This document shows positions 8,935-19,634 of a stretch of DNA of 60,543 bases, in pieces. Positions within the stretch are counted from its first letter, which is position 1; each line of letters begins with the position of its first letter. The notes beneath the pieces were generated by a model, which did no database searches, was not told the DNA's origin, and worked only from the letters and a program-made list of their open reading frames with translations. Made by a program: the position numbers and the translations under genes. Source of the stretch: Alphaproteobacteria bacterium (lineage in GTDB: Bacteria > Pseudomonadota > Alphaproteobacteria > Micavibrionales > Micavibrionaceae); the NCBI GenBank assembly GCA_017999645.1, contig JAGNLJ010000013.1, forward strand, positions 1 through 60,543, read 5' to 3'.

Positions 8935-11535
8935 ATGAAAACCGATGTTCCCAAGACCATTTATCTCAAAGATTACACCCCCTACCCTTACGATGTTCTC
9001 GGCATCGGGCTGATGTTTGATATCAGGCCCGGCCTGACGACCGTCAAAGCCGTGACCCGTTTCCGGCGCAAGGGCAAGGAGCCGCTGGTTCTGAACGGCG
9101 AGGATCTTGTTCTCAAATCCGTCAAGCTTGATGATGTGGAATTAAAGCCCGGCGATTACACGGTTTCAGAAACGCATTTGACATTGCCTGCGCCCAAGGC
9201 GGAGGAATTCACACTTGAAATCGTTACAGCCATCGAGCCGGAGAAAAACACGCGGCTTGAAGGGCTTTATATGTCCGGCGGCAATTACTGCACGCAGTGC
9301 GAGGCCGAAGGATTTCGCCGCATCACCTATTATCCTGATCGCCCGGATGTCATGACGACCTTTATGACGCGGATCGAAGCCGATGAAAAATCGATGCCTG
9401 TGCTGCTGTCCAACGGCAATTTGACCGCTGAGGGCCAGCTTGAAAATGGACGTCATTATGCCATCTGGCATGATCCGCATCCGAAGCCTTGTTACCTGTT
9501 TGCGCTGGTTGCCGGAAATCTGCAGGAAGTCCATGACACATTTACGACCAAATCCGGGCGTGAAGTTGACCTCTATATATATGTCCGCCATGGCGATGAG
9601 GGGCAGTGCGATCATGCGATGGAATCGCTCAAGAAATCCATGAAATGGGATGAGGATGTGTACGGTCTGGAATACGACCTCGATATTTTCAACATAGTCG
9701 CCGTCAGCGATTTTAACATGGGCGCGATGGAGAATAAGTCGCTCAATATTTTTAATACCGCTTTGGTTCTGGCACATCAGGATACGGCGACGGACGGTGA
9801 TTTCATCCGCGTTGAAAGCGTGATCGCGCATGAATATTTCCACAACTGGAGCGGCAACCGCGTGACCTGCCGCGACTGGTTCCAGTTATCGCTGAAAGAA
9901 GGGTTGACCGTTTTCCGCGACCAGGAATTTTCGTCTGATCTGAATTCCCGGCCCGTGCAGCGGATTGACGATGTTCAGCATCTGCGCCGCTCGCAATTCC
10001 CCGAGGATGCAGGGCCGCTGGCGCACCCAATCCGCCCGGACAATTATATCGAGATCAATAATTTCTACACGATGACTGTGTATGAGAAGGGTGCGGAAGT
10101 CATCCGCATGATGCGCACCCTGCTCGGCGCGGAAACATACCGCAAGGCAACGGATTTGTATTTCCAGCGCCACGATGGACAGGCGGCGACGTGCGACGAT
10201 TTTGTGAAGTGTATGGAGGATGCGTCCGGCAAAGACCTCTCGCATTTCAAGCTCTGGTATTCGCAGGCCGGGACGCCGGAAGTTTCGTTCAAAGGCAAAT
10301 ATGACGCCAAAGCACGTAGTTATACGCTGGATTTCACGCAAAGTGTGCCGCCTACTCCCGGTCAGGCTAATAAGAAACCTATGCATATTCCTATCCTTGT
10401 CGGGCTTGTGAACGACAATGGCGATGATATGGATTTGGGCGGTGGCGAGACAACGAAGCTGCTTAATCTTGAAAAAGAAAAGCAATCTTTCAAGTTTGAA
10501 AATATTTCATCGGAACCTGTTCCATCTGTACTGCGTAATTTTTCTGCGCCCGTAAAACTCATATCCGATGTCAGTGACAAGAACCTCGCGTTTTTAATGG
10601 TGCATGACAGCGACGGCTTCAATCGCTGGGAAGCCGGGCAGAATTATGCCTTGCGCACGATTGGTAAAATGCTGAAAGGCGGCGAGGCGCCTAAAGATTT
10701 CATCGAGAGTTACGGTGAATTGCTCAGTGATAAGAACGCTGATCCGGCTTTGCTGGCGCGTGCATTGGCTCTGCCCGATATTTCCTTTATCGGCCAGCAT
10801 AATCGTCCGACTGACCCGCCCGCCATTCATGAAACGCGGGAAAAACTTTATTCCTCAATTCTTGCGAAATACCGCAAGGCACTGAAGCAGATTTATGAAT
10901 CCAACACCGAGCGCGGCGGTTTTTCTGTTACGCCCCAGGCTATGGGCAAGCGTGCGCTGCAGAACACGGTTCTCGGTATTCTTGCGACTGATCTTGATGC
11001 GGAATCCATTGCGCTGGCGAAAGCGCAATACGACAAGGCCGAAACCATGACGGGCCGGGTTGGGGCGCTTTCTGTGCTCGCGGATTCAAATTCGAAGGAG
11101 CGCGACGAAGCGTTCGCTGATTTCTACAAGCGGTTTAAAGAGCATCTTTTAGTGATTGATAAATGGTTTGCGTTGCAGGCGGCGGCGGTGCGTCCAGACA
11201 CGGTTGAATCGCTCAAAAAGCTCCGCGCTCATCCTGATTTTAACATTCGTAATCCGAACCGCGTGCGTTCTCTTTATGCGGCCTTTGCGATGAACAACCC
11301 GGTTTGTTTCCATGCGGCGGATGGCGCGGGTTACAATTTCCTGACTGATGCAATTATTGAGCTGAACGGCATTAACCCGCAGATTGCTGCGCGTTTGCTG
11401 ACGCCGATGCGGGACTGGAAAAATTATACACAGGATCGCCAGGAAAAAATCAAGGCAGGCTTGCAGAAGATATTGGCGCAGCCGAAACTGTCCCCTGATG
11501 TCTTCGAAATTGCCGACAAGAGCTTCAAGGCCTGA
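8935..11535 (+). CDS. pepN: Aminopeptidase N (M1 family)
   Basis: Cytoplasmic zinc aminopeptidase that releases N-terminal residues from peptides. The GAMEN substrate motif begins at residue 263; HEYFH (299-303) and E322 form HEXXH-x18-E. About 866 residues with the C-terminal helical domain of the E. coli PepN type. The ATG at 8935 (MKTDVPKTIYLKDY) is preferred over a TTG two codons upstream. It lies 23 bp after proB and overlaps rnhB by 38 bp. Confidence 0.96.
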   Translation: MKTDVPKTIYLKDYTPYPYDVLGIGLMFDIRPGLTTVKAVTRFRRKGKEPLVLNGEDLVLKSVKLDDVELKPGDYTVSETHLTLPAPKAEEFTLEIVTAIEPEKNTRLEGLYMSGGNYCTQCEAEGFRRITYYPDRPDVMTTFMTRIEADEKSMPVLLSNGNLTAEGQLENGRHYAIWHDPHPKPCYLFALVAGNLQEVHDTFTTKSGREVDLYIYVRHGDEGQCDHAMESLKKSMKWDEDVYGLEYDLDIFNIVAVSDFNMGAMENKSLNIFNTALVLAHQDTATDGDFIRVESVIAHEYFHNWSGNRVTCRDWFQLSLKEGLTVFRDQEFSSDLNSRPVQRIDDVQHLRRSQFPEDAGPLAHPIRPDNYIEINNFYTMTVYEKGAEVIRMMRTLLGAETYRKATDLYFQRHDGQAATCDDFVKCMEDASGKDLSHFKLWYSQAGTPEVSFKGKYDAKARSYTLDFTQSVPPTPGQANKKPMHIPILVGLVNDNGDDMDLGGGETTKLLNLEKEKQSFKFENISSEPVPSVLRNFSAPVKLISDVSDKNLAFLMVHDSDGFNRWEAGQNYALRTIGKMLKGGEAPKDFIESYGELLSDKNADPALLARALALPDISFIGQHNRPTDPPAIHETREKLYSSILAKYRKALKQIYESNTERGGFSVTPQAMGKRALQNTVLGILATDLDAESIALAKAQYDKAETMTGRVGALSVLADSNSKERDEAFADFYKRFKEHLLVIDKWFALQAAAVRPDTVESLKKLRAHPDFNIRNPNRVRSLYAAFAMNNPVCFHAADGAGYNFLTDAIIELNGINPQIAARLLTPMRDWKNYTQDRQEKIKAGLQKILAQPKLSPDVFEIADKSFKA

Positions 11536-12169
11536 TTTCTCGATTGAGGATTCAATCGGGGGCCTCGTTTGCGGTCTTGACGAAGTCGGGCGTGGCCCCC
11601 TCGCCGGGCCTGTGGTTGCGGCCTGTGTTTATATCCCGGCAGAGAAGCGCGGCCTTAAATTCGTCTCTGAAATCCGTGACAGCAAAAAACTTCTTCCTCA
11701 AAAACTTGAAACTTTATTCGATTTTATTTCCGAGCATTTTGTTTTTGCTGTTACTGAAATTTCACCGCTAACCATCGATGAAATTAATATCCTGCAAGCA
11801 TCGCTGCTGGCGATGAAGAAGTCACATGAGCAGATTAAGTCGGCGGCTATCACTCATGCACTTGTAGACGGGAATAAATGCCCTGCGCTTTCCTGTGCGG
11901 CAACGCCAGTCGTTAAAGGCGACAGCCGGTCGGTTTCTATCGCCGCCGCCTCAATCATCGCCAAGGTCACGCGGGACCGGCTAATGGAAAAACTGGCCGA
12001 AGATCACCCTCATTACGGCTGGGAGCGCAATGTCGGCTACCCGACGGCAGAGCATATGAATGCCATAGACCGGCATGGAATTACCGATCATCACCGCAGA
12101 ACATTCGCGCCGGTGCGCAATTTCATTGAGTTCGGCAGCGTTCACCGCCCGTTGAGCCAGGCGGTTTAA
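11498..12169 (+). CDS. rnhB: Ribonuclease HII
   Basis: Cleaves the RNA strand of RNA-DNA hybrids and single ribonucleotides in DNA. The metal-binding block GLDEVGRGPLAGP begins near residue 26 (D28, E29), with SIAAASIIAKVTRDR and the YGWERNVGYPT block further on. The proposed ATG lies inside the end of pepN; no good SD is visible, so the exact start is uncertain, but the conserved core begins only ~20 residues later. Confidence 0.93.
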   Translation: MSSKLPTRASRPDFSIEDSIGGLVCGLDEVGRGPLAGPVVAACVYIPAEKRGLKFVSEIRDSKKLLPQKLETLFDFISEHFVFAVTEISPLTIDEINILQASLLAMKKSHEQIKSAAITHALVDGNKCPALSCAATPVVKGDSRSVSIAAASIIAKVTRDRLMEKLAEDHPHYGWERNVGYPTAEHMNAIDRHGITDHHRRTFAPVRNFIEFGSVHRPLSQAV

Positions 12170-13374
<1,205 letters not shown>

Positions 13375-13375
<1 letters not shown>

Positions 13376-13734
13376 TGAATTCTTCCAATAAAATATTTAT
13401 CCGTGAACTGAAGTTGAAAATGAATGTCGGCATCCTGCCGCAAGAGCAAGGCAGGAAAACACCTGTTATTGTAAACGCGGTTATTGAACTTGATCCTAAC
13501 CGCCGCTGGGGCCGGGACAAGATTGAGGAGACAGTTTCCTATGCGGACATCGCAGATATTGTGAAAAAAGTTTCGGCGTTGCAGCATTACAATCTGCTGG
13601 AAGTCTTTCTTGAAACGGTAGCGGATGAATTACTGGCGGATAAAAAAATAATTGCTGTAGAGCTATCGGCGGAGAAGCCGCGCATCATCAAAGACACCGA
13701 AAGCGCAGGTGTCAGAATATCACGTGTAAAATAA
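13375..13734 (+). CDS. folB: Dihydroneopterin aldolase
   Basis: Folate-pathway enzyme converting dihydroneopterin to hydroxymethyl-dihydropterin. Family features: the N-terminal strand KIFIRELKLKMNVGILPQEQG, then ETVSYADIADIVKKV and the HYNLLEVFLETVADELL helix; 119 residues. The ATG at 13375 shares its A with the ccrM TGA, so it is translationally coupled to ccrM. The frame also contains a GTG directly before it. No other folate gene is next to it, though the 5-FTHF cyclo-ligase lies at 42 kb. Confidence 0.88.
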
Positions 13735-13737
13735 ATA

Positions 13738-14778
13738 TTATTCAGCAGTTTCCGGATTAAACGGAGCGATCTCGCCCGGTGCGGGAGCGATTGAGCCCGC
13801 AGGTGCCGCAGGGTTAAATTCCGGCGCTTTCACAGGCTGCACAACTGAAGGGTCCGGTTCCTCGATCACGATTTCTTCCCCGCCTATTTCGAGCTTGTTG
13901 CCAGTCGGACGTTTTTTGGATCTCGAAACTTTTTTACGATAGTCCTGAGAGTAGAGAAGAAGCTTTTTATCTTTGTCGGCGTAAATCTCGAAGCCTTCGA
14001 GAACGGCCATGATTTCAGCCATGCGGTAGTTGTCATTGTTCGTGAACTGATCCTTGTAGGCGAAAAATTTTACGTGCATGAACAAATACGCGTCGCGATA
14101 GCTGTAGAGGTTTTCCTGGTTCTGTTTGTCGGAGCGCAATTTTTTGAACGTTCTTAGTTTGTCTTCGATGAATGTGCGGGCGAGTTCCTCGGGCACGGGA
14201 ATGCGAACAAGGTTAATTGGCCGGTTGAATTCTGCGACGATGCCGATCGGATAACCGTCGATCTGCTGAAGCCTGCCCGAGCCATCATCCTGACAGACAA
14301 CGTCGGCGTAATCCTGTGGGAAAACCTCAATACGCGCAGTATCTGCAATTTTATAATCGCGAAGAACGTCGAAGCTTTCCGTCTGCAAGTCGTATTCGCC
14401 AAGCAGCATCATTTGCGCGACTTCAAAGCGGAGCGGGAATTTGTTGCTGTTTTCAGCGAGAAACTGGCGGCCGGACTCGCGCACCTTTCTCCATTCAAAT
14501 TCGTTGTAGAAATAATCTTTCCAGATGTCGCATTCATTGATCTGGAGGAAGTTATCGATGTTCTTGTCTTCCTTCAGGTCGAGCATGCCAAGCGCCCAGA
14601 AAAGGCGTGAAAATTTCTGACGGGTCGGTTTCTCGTAGATATAGCGCGCTTCGCCGGCCTTGATCTCGGTGCGGATGTTTTCATCCGCCGAGGTGGCGTT
14701 AACAGCTGATGGGCCTGCGCATAGAAAAACTGCCAGCAAAATAGCCGTTAATGCCAGTTTCCTGGGCTGTATATTCAT
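13738..14778 (-). CDS. Exported protein of unknown function, Pro-rich C-terminus
   Basis: Not recognised with confidence. From the ATG at 14778 the product is ~346 residues with a signal peptide (RKLALTAILLAVFLCAG...AVNA); an ATG eight codons upstream is possible. The mature part is charged and aromatic-rich (e.g. NECDIWKDYFYNEFEWRKVRES), with no transmembrane helix, and ends in a low-complexity PVKAPEFNPAAPAGS-type tail of about 35 residues. Two cysteines (near 80 and 167) might form a disulfide. Convergent with folB (3-bp gap), followed by the divergent neighbour mutY on the same strand 80 bp upstream. Likely periplasmic. Confidence 0.7.
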   Translation of the reverse strand: MNIQPRKLALTAILLAVFLCAGPSAVNATSADENIRTEIKAGEARYIYEKPTRQKFSRLFWALGMLDLKEDKNIDNFLQINECDIWKDYFYNEFEWRKVRESGRQFLAENSNKFPLRFEVAQMMLLGEYDLQTESFDVLRDYKIADTARIEVFPQDYADVVCQDDGSGRLQQIDGYPIGIVAEFNRPINLVRIPVPEELARTFIEDKLRTFKKLRSDKQNQENLYSYRDAYLFMHVKFFAYKDQFTNNDNYRMAEIMAVLEGFEIYADKDKKLLLYSQDYRKKVSRSKKRPTGNKLEIGGEEIVIEEPDPSVVQPVKAPEFNPAAPAGSIAPAPGEIAPFNPETAE

Positions 14779-14857
14779 GAAAAACCTATGTTTTTTGAGC
14801 ATTGCCGCCTGAGAATATATACGTCTCCATTATAAGCTTCCTGCGGCCTTACTTCAA

Positions 14858-15943
14858 CTAAGCCCTGTTTTGGCTGAGAAACAGGCGCACAGCTTTCTTG
14901 AAAACAGTCGGAAACCCTGCATTTTCGATGTCCTCAGCCCCAACCCATGAATAACCTTCCGGGAGGAGGCCTTTGTGGCTGGCGGTTTTAAGGGTCAGTT
15001 CCAGCTCGAAATGGGTAAAAACATGCCGGACGGAGGTGCCGAAGTCCTTGGGCTTAAGATCTTTGAAGGCAAGAGACGGCTTTTTTCCAACCTCCTCCCA
15101 TGAGGTTGTGGGCAGGCCGATCATTCCCCCCAGCAGGCCTTTGGGCGGGCGGCGATGAACCAGCACACCACCCTTCCCGTTGGTTATCCAGTAAACATGG
15201 CCGAACTTACGAGGTCGGGCTTTTTTCTTTTCCTGCAGCGGCAATGCCGCCGCGATGCCTTTTTTATAGGCCATGCAGTTATTGCTGACAGGGCATGCGC
15301 CGCAGCGCGGCGATTTGGGAATGCAGATCGTCGCGCCGAGATCCATCAGCGCCTGAGCCAGATCGCCGGGGCGTTCGTCGTAATTTTCAAACAAACCGGC
15401 TGCGAGGTTTTTTAAATCTTTCTTGGCGGCGGGCATCGGATCGGGCCAGGCGAAGAAGCGGGCCATGATCCGCTCGACATTGCCGTCGACGACTGTTGCA
15501 GGCTGGTTGAATGCGATGGCGCGGATAGCAGCACTGGTGTAATCGCCGATGCCGGGAAGTTCTTTTAATTCATTTTGCTCGGCAGGAAACGCGCCTTTGA
15601 GCTGTCTGGAAATGATTATTGCGCATTTATGCAGGTTGCGGGCACGGGAATAATATCCCAGCCCCGCCCATTGGCGCATGACCTCCTGCTCGTTGGCATT
15701 AGCGAGCGCGTGGATATCCGGCCATTTTTCTGTAAATTTATTAAAATAGGGCCCGACAGCCGCGACGGTCGTTTGCTGGAGCATGATTTCAGATAGCCAG
15801 ACGCGGTAAGGGTCCGGTTTTTGATTTTTGGTGTATCTCCATGGCAGAATACGCGCATGCCGGTCATACCAGCCGAGCAGCCGTCCGCGGAATTCCTCCG
15901 CGCTTTTCTGTGTAAATTTCTTGCCAAGTTTCGCTTTAGACAT
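14858..15943 (-). CDS. mutY: Adenine DNA glycosylase MutY
   Basis: Removes adenine mispaired with 8-oxoguanine. Catalytic region SEIMLQQTTVAAVGPYF near residues 51-67; helix-hairpin-helix LPGIGDYTSAAIRAIAF followed by VDGNVERIM with the conserved Asp; a [4Fe-4S] loop C-x6-C-x2-C-x5-C (CIPKSPRCGACPVSNNC) near 212-228; and a NUDIX-like C-terminal domain that reads the 8-oxoG strand. 361 residues is standard. Divergent from the dciA-like gene with a 29-bp gap. Confidence 0.95.
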   Translation of the reverse strand: MSKAKLGKKFTQKSAEEFRGRLLGWYDRHARILPWRYTKNQKPDPYRVWLSEIMLQQTTVAAVGPYFNKFTEKWPDIHALANANEQEVMRQWAGLGYYSRARNLHKCAIIISRQLKGAFPAEQNELKELPGIGDYTSAAIRAIAFNQPATVVDGNVERIMARFFAWPDPMPAAKKDLKNLAAGLFENYDERPGDLAQALMDLGATICIPKSPRCGACPVSNNCMAYKKGIAAALPLQEKKKARPRKFGHVYWITNGKGGVLVHRRPPKGLLGGMIGLPTTSWEEVGKKPSLAFKDLKPKDFGTSVRHVFTHFELELTLKTASHKGLLPEGYSWVGAEDIENAGFPTVFKKAVRLFLSQNRA

Positions 15944-15972
15944 TCTACTCGTGTCTCGTCAAAGGATTCACC

Positions 15973-16440
15973 ATGCGCCCAATTTCCGAAGCCACAGCCA
16001 GAGTATCAGGCCAGAGCTTCAGCCGTAAATATGTCTCGCTCGGACGCATTCTGAGCAGTTGGAAAGAGATCGTCGGCGAGAAGCTGGCGGGCAAGGCGCA
16101 GCCTGTAAAGATCAATTACCGGAAGCGCGAGAAGGGCGGCAACCCGGTGGCCATTCTGGACATCGCCGCCAGCAGCGCGGATTCCACCCTGCTCCACTAC
16201 CAGAAAGACCTGATCCTGGAGCGTATTAACCAGATCTTCGGCGACAAGTGGGTGACGGCCATCCGTTTCGTAGCGACCCCCGTCAGCATCAAGGGCAAGA
16301 CGGCCAAAAAGTCACGAATCCCCTTGACTGAGGATGAAAAAAGTCATCTATCCGGTATGTTGGAATCTCTGGCCGATCCTGATTTAAAGGCTAAGCTTGA
16401 GACCCTGGGTACAGCTATCATCACGGAACAGAAACAATGA
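15973..16440 (+). CDS. DciA-like protein (DUF721)
   Basis: DUF721 family, whose studied members (DciA) load the replicative helicase DnaB. The family core is visible: WKEIVGEKLAGKAQPVKI near residues 30-48, then a basic strand pair and SADSTLLHYQKDLILERINQIFG near 68-91. 155 residues. The C-terminal tail is helical and charged. Divergent from mutY, a common neighbour in alphaproteobacteria, and its TGA overlaps the efp ATG, so DNA replication and translation genes share the transcript. Confidence 0.82.
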   Translation: MRPISEATARVSGQSFSRKYVSLGRILSSWKEIVGEKLAGKAQPVKINYRKREKGGNPVAILDIAASSADSTLLHYQKDLILERINQIFGDKWVTAIRFVATPVSIKGKTAKKSRIPLTEDEKSHLSGMLESLADPDLKAKLETLGTAIITEQKQ

Positions 16441-17003
16441 AAGTCGCCGCTAACACAATTCGCAAGGGAAATGTCATCGAGTATGAAGGCAAGCTCTGGC
16501 TTGTTGTGAAAAATGAACTGCTTTCGCCCGGCAAAGGCGCGGCGGTTGCGCAGATTGAAATGCGCGATGTACGTACGGGCATCAAGAACAACGTCCGTTT
16601 CCGCACGCAGGAAGTTCTCGAGAAAGTCACGCTCGAGCAGGATGATTACCAGTATTTGTACCCCGATGGCGATGCGTTCGTATTCATGAATGCGAAGACC
16701 TACGACCAGGTCACGATTGCAAGAGACATTATCGGCGACCCTGCGCAGTTTCTGCAGGAAGGTATGGTCTGCGAGATCGAAACGCATGAAGGCACGCCGT
16801 TGTCGGTGACCCTGCCCAAGACAGTAACGCTTATGGTTACGGAGGCTGACGCCGTTATCAAAGGCCAGACGGCGACGACATCCTACAAGCCTGCTCTTCT
16901 TGAGAACGGCTCGAAGGTTCTGGTGCCGCCGTTCATCGGCGCAGGCACGCGCATTATCGTGAAAACCGAAGACGGAACTTACGTCGAACGCGCAAAAGAC
17001 TGA
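16437..17003 (+). CDS. efp: Translation elongation factor P
   Basis: EF-P relieves ribosome stalling at polyproline. KOW-like N-terminal domain with the exposed loop LLSPGKGAAV; K33 is the expected modification site. Two OB domains follow, with the ATTSYKPALLENG and VPPFIGAGTRI blocks near the C-terminus. 188 residues is standard. The presence of a lysine at the loop tip agrees with the epmA gene at 49.7 kb. Overlaps the dciA-like gene by 4 bp. Confidence 0.97.
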   Translation: MKVAANTIRKGNVIEYEGKLWLVVKNELLSPGKGAAVAQIEMRDVRTGIKNNVRFRTQEVLEKVTLEQDDYQYLYPDGDAFVFMNAKTYDQVTIARDIIGDPAQFLQEGMVCEIETHEGTPLSVTLPKTVTLMVTEADAVIKGQTATTSYKPALLENGSKVLVPPFIGAGTRIIVKTEDGTYVERAKD

Positions 17004-17009
17004 TTTGTT

Positions 17010-17798
17010 ATGGCCCTTTCTTCTCCCGACCTCAACGTGATGGTGAAAGCGGCCGAAAAAGCCGCCCGCTCACTCAACCGCGATTTCGGAGAGGTCGAGC
17101 AGCTCCAGGTTTCCCGCAAGGGTCCTGCGGATTTCGTCACTGCCGCCGACAAGCGCGCCGAGAAGGTTATTTTTGATGAGCTGAAATATGCCCGTCCGAC
17201 CTACGGCTTCCTTATGGAAGAAGGCGGTGAAGTTAAGGGCACAGCTGACGCGCGTTTCATTATCGATCCGCTGGATGGCACCACGAACTTTCTGCATGGC
17301 ATTCCGCAATGGGCGATTTCAATCGCGCTTGAGGAAAAAGGCGAAGTGACGGTCGGTGTGGTTTACGATCCGGTCAAAGATGAATTGTTTCAGGCCGTCA
17401 AAGGCCAGGGCGCGTTCCTGCGCCGTAAGCGCCTGCGTGTTTCGGGGCGTAATAGCATGGATATGGCGATTGTTTGCACCGGAGCGCCGCGCCGCGCTCT
17501 GAACAATCACGAACAATTTTTTAAAGAACAACGGGCAGTCTGGGATACGGGCGCATCGCTCCGCCGTCTGGGCGCTGCTGCTCTCGATCTGGTTTATGTC
17601 GCAGCGGGACGTTACGAAGGATTCTGGGAGCGCAATCTCAACCAGTGGGATGTAGCCGCCGGTTTGCTGATCTTAAAAGAAGCCGGCGGTTTTGCCTGCG
17701 ACATCGACAGTGACAGGAATGATCCGTTCCAGACAGGCAATGTCCTTGCTGGTAACGAAGAAGTTTATTCTGCTCTTAAAAAAGTGCTAAGACCTTAG
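17010..17798 (+). CDS. suhB: Inositol-1-monophosphatase family protein SuhB
   Basis: Mg2+-dependent phosphomonoesterase of the IMPase fold. Metal-site motifs: MEEGG at 69-73, IDPLDGTTNFLHGIP at 85-99 and WDVAAGLLILKEAGG near 212-226. 262 residues. SuhB proteins also bind the rRNA antitermination machinery in E. coli; the position directly after efp fits a translation-related setting but does not prove that role. Confidence 0.92.
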   Translation: MALSSPDLNVMVKAAEKAARSLNRDFGEVEQLQVSRKGPADFVTAADKRAEKVIFDELKYARPTYGFLMEEGGEVKGTADARFIIDPLDGTTNFLHGIPQWAISIALEEKGEVTVGVVYDPVKDELFQAVKGQGAFLRRKRLRVSGRNSMDMAIVCTGAPRRALNNHEQFFKEQRAVWDTGASLRRLGAAALDLVYVAAGRYEGFWERNLNQWDVAAGLLILKEAGGFACDIDSDRNDPFQTGNVLAGNEEVYSALKKVLRP

Positions 17799-17802
17799 CA
17801 GC

Positions 17803-18540
17803 ATGATTTTTAAACGGACCTGTCCTTTGCTGTCACTTATGGCGGTGATACTCGCCTGCCCCGTGCAGGCCGAAGAGCTTGAGCCGTTCAATGATTACAC
17901 GCCGCCGCCGCTTTTGTTTGGCAGGCAGTACATGCGGAACACACCTCAAGAGGATAAAAAGTCCGGATTTCTGACGACCATCGAGCCTGAGCAGGAAGAA
18001 GCCAAAACTGCTCCTGCTGTTAAAAAACCCACCCCGCCCGCTAAACCTATGAGCACGGTAAAAAAGAAGGCCCTTATATCCAAGCCTAAGGTGCCTGAAA
18101 AAAAAGCACCTATCAGGCCGACAGGCAAGGCAACGCTGGCTGAGGGGCAACTCCTGAAACCAGATGCCAGGGACATTCTTGCCAGTATTGAGGGCGTAAA
18201 GCCGCCTCAGGGTGATGGCAAGGGTAAGGTCTCGTTGTCCTACCTGCCCGGGGAAACGAGCCTAACCATGAATATGAAAAATATTCTCCTGACGGATTGT
18301 CTTCCCGTCATTCGAAAACACAAAAATTCGCGTATTGAAATCCATGCCTACGCGGTTCCGGGCGGTGCCGGAGTGGTCGCGGCCAAGCGGGTTTCCCTCG
18401 CAAGGGCGCTTGAAACACGGGATTTCCTAACCGCCGCCGGGGTTAATGCATCCCGAATCAACATCATGCCGTTGGGCGATATTGATGAAAATGTAGGGGC
18501 TGATCGTGTGGATGTCGTGGTCGCGCGGAAAGCCCAGTGA
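17803..18540 (+). CDS. OmpA-like domain envelope protein
   Basis: 245 residues with an N-terminal export signal ending CPVQA; ILAC near residue 18-21 could be a lipobox, with leucine at -2 atypical. Residues 60-125 are a Lys/Pro/Ala-rich linker. The C-terminal ~110 residues resemble the OmpA/MotB peptidoglycan-binding fold: a VSLSYLPGETSLT strand, a helix, RIEIHAYAVPGG, then an AKRVSLARALETRDFLTAAGV helix and a DRVDVVV final strand. The canonical D and R residues that bind diaminopimelate are not all evident. 4 bp after suhB, so probably cotranscribed. Confidence 0.68.
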   Translation: MIFKRTCPLLSLMAVILACPVQAEELEPFNDYTPPPLLFGRQYMRNTPQEDKKSGFLTTIEPEQEEAKTAPAVKKPTPPAKPMSTVKKKALISKPKVPEKKAPIRPTGKATLAEGQLLKPDARDILASIEGVKPPQGDGKGKVSLSYLPGETSLTMNMKNILLTDCLPVIRKHKNSRIEIHAYAVPGGAGVVAAKRVSLARALETRDFLTAAGVNASRINIMPLGDIDENVGADRVDVVVARKAQ

Positions 18541-18692
18541 ATTCGCGGATATTCCAGTGGGTATTCAGGGTTTTTCCGGCGTAATTGATTGACAAACCGG
18601 GGCCTTATGTGGATTTTAAACGCTGGAATTTTCCCATATTGAAGCCTTGCCGTCCCGAAAGGGCGAGGGCGTATATTCGAGAGGACAAAACT

Positions 18693-19631
18693 ATGGCTGA
18701 CAATACAAATCCCTCAGGCAAGAGGCCCCCGATTGCGCTCTTTATAGCTGTAGCTGCTGCCCTTCTGCTCGTTATTGGCATTATCCAGTATATTTCTCAG
18801 AATAAAGAAGCCGCACTCACGATTGAAAGCACAGCCGAACAGCCTGCAGAATCGACCGAAGCGCTGACGGAAAAGACGACTGCTGCAACGGCAACTATCG
18901 ATGTTAATGCGGCGCTCAGCGACCGTACCCTCGGCGACACGAGCGCTCCCGTCAAAATCAGCGAACACGCGTCGTTCACATGTGGTCACTGCGGCGATTT
19001 CCACCGCGAGACTTTCGCAAAGCTGAAGAAGGAATATATCGACACGGGCAAAGCCTATCTCGTGTTCTCGGATTTCCCTCTTAACGCTCCGGCTGTTCAG
19101 GCATCCATGGTTGCGCGTTGCCTGCCGCAGGAAAAATATTTTGATTTCGTCTCCCTGCTTTTTGAAAAGCAGCAGGACTGGGCCTATAACCCAAACTATC
19201 TCGACTATCTGAAAGTCGAAGCGGGCAAAGCGGGGCTTGATGAAGCGCATTTCCAGGCCTGCATCCAGAACACCGAATTACAGGAAGGTATTGTCAACCG
19301 TATGAAAGGCGTGCAGGCCCAGTGGAACATCAATTCCACGCCTAGCTTTGTTATCAACAACCGCAATACGGTCAGCGGTGCCATCCCGTTCGAAGAATTT
19401 AAAAAGCTTATCGAAGCCGAGCTTGCCGGTGAAAAATCAGCCGCCCCTGCTCCCGCTGCTGCTGAGCCCGTAGAAACGGAAGAGCCCGTTGCCGAGGATG
19501 AAGCAACGCCGGAGCCTGATGAAGCTCCTGCTGCTGCGGAAGAAACGCCTGCGCCCGCTGCAACTACACCTGCGGCTCCTGCCGCAGCGGCCACCACCGG
19601 ATCGGAGGAAAGCGGCACACCAGCCGAATAG
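18693..19631 (+). CDS. Membrane-anchored DsbA-family thioredoxin domain protein
   Basis: 312 residues from the ATG at 18693, chosen for its GAGGACA site and because the upstream in-frame codons are not conserved-looking. One TM helix at 12-33 anchors it, with the rest periplasmic. The DsbA fold carries a CGHC active site (C97, C100) and the cis-proline segment NSTPSFVIN near residue 227. A low-complexity Pro/Ala/Glu tail covers about residues 247-312. It probably oxidises or isomerises exported thiols. Directly upstream of smc (3-bp gap), an order also found in other alphaproteobacteria. Confidence 0.88.
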   Translation: MADNTNPSGKRPPIALFIAVAAALLLVIGIIQYISQNKEAALTIESTAEQPAESTEALTEKTTAATATIDVNAALSDRTLGDTSAPVKISEHASFTCGHCGDFHRETFAKLKKEYIDTGKAYLVFSDFPLNAPAVQASMVARCLPQEKYFDFVSLLFEKQQDWAYNPNYLDYLKVEAGKAGLDEAHFQACIQNTELQEGIVNRMKGVQAQWNINSTPSFVINNRNTVSGAIPFEEFKKLIEAELAGEKSAAPAPAAAEPVETEEPVAEDEATPEPDEAPAAAEETPAPAATTPAAPAAAATTGSEESGTPAE

Positions 19632-19634
19632 ACG

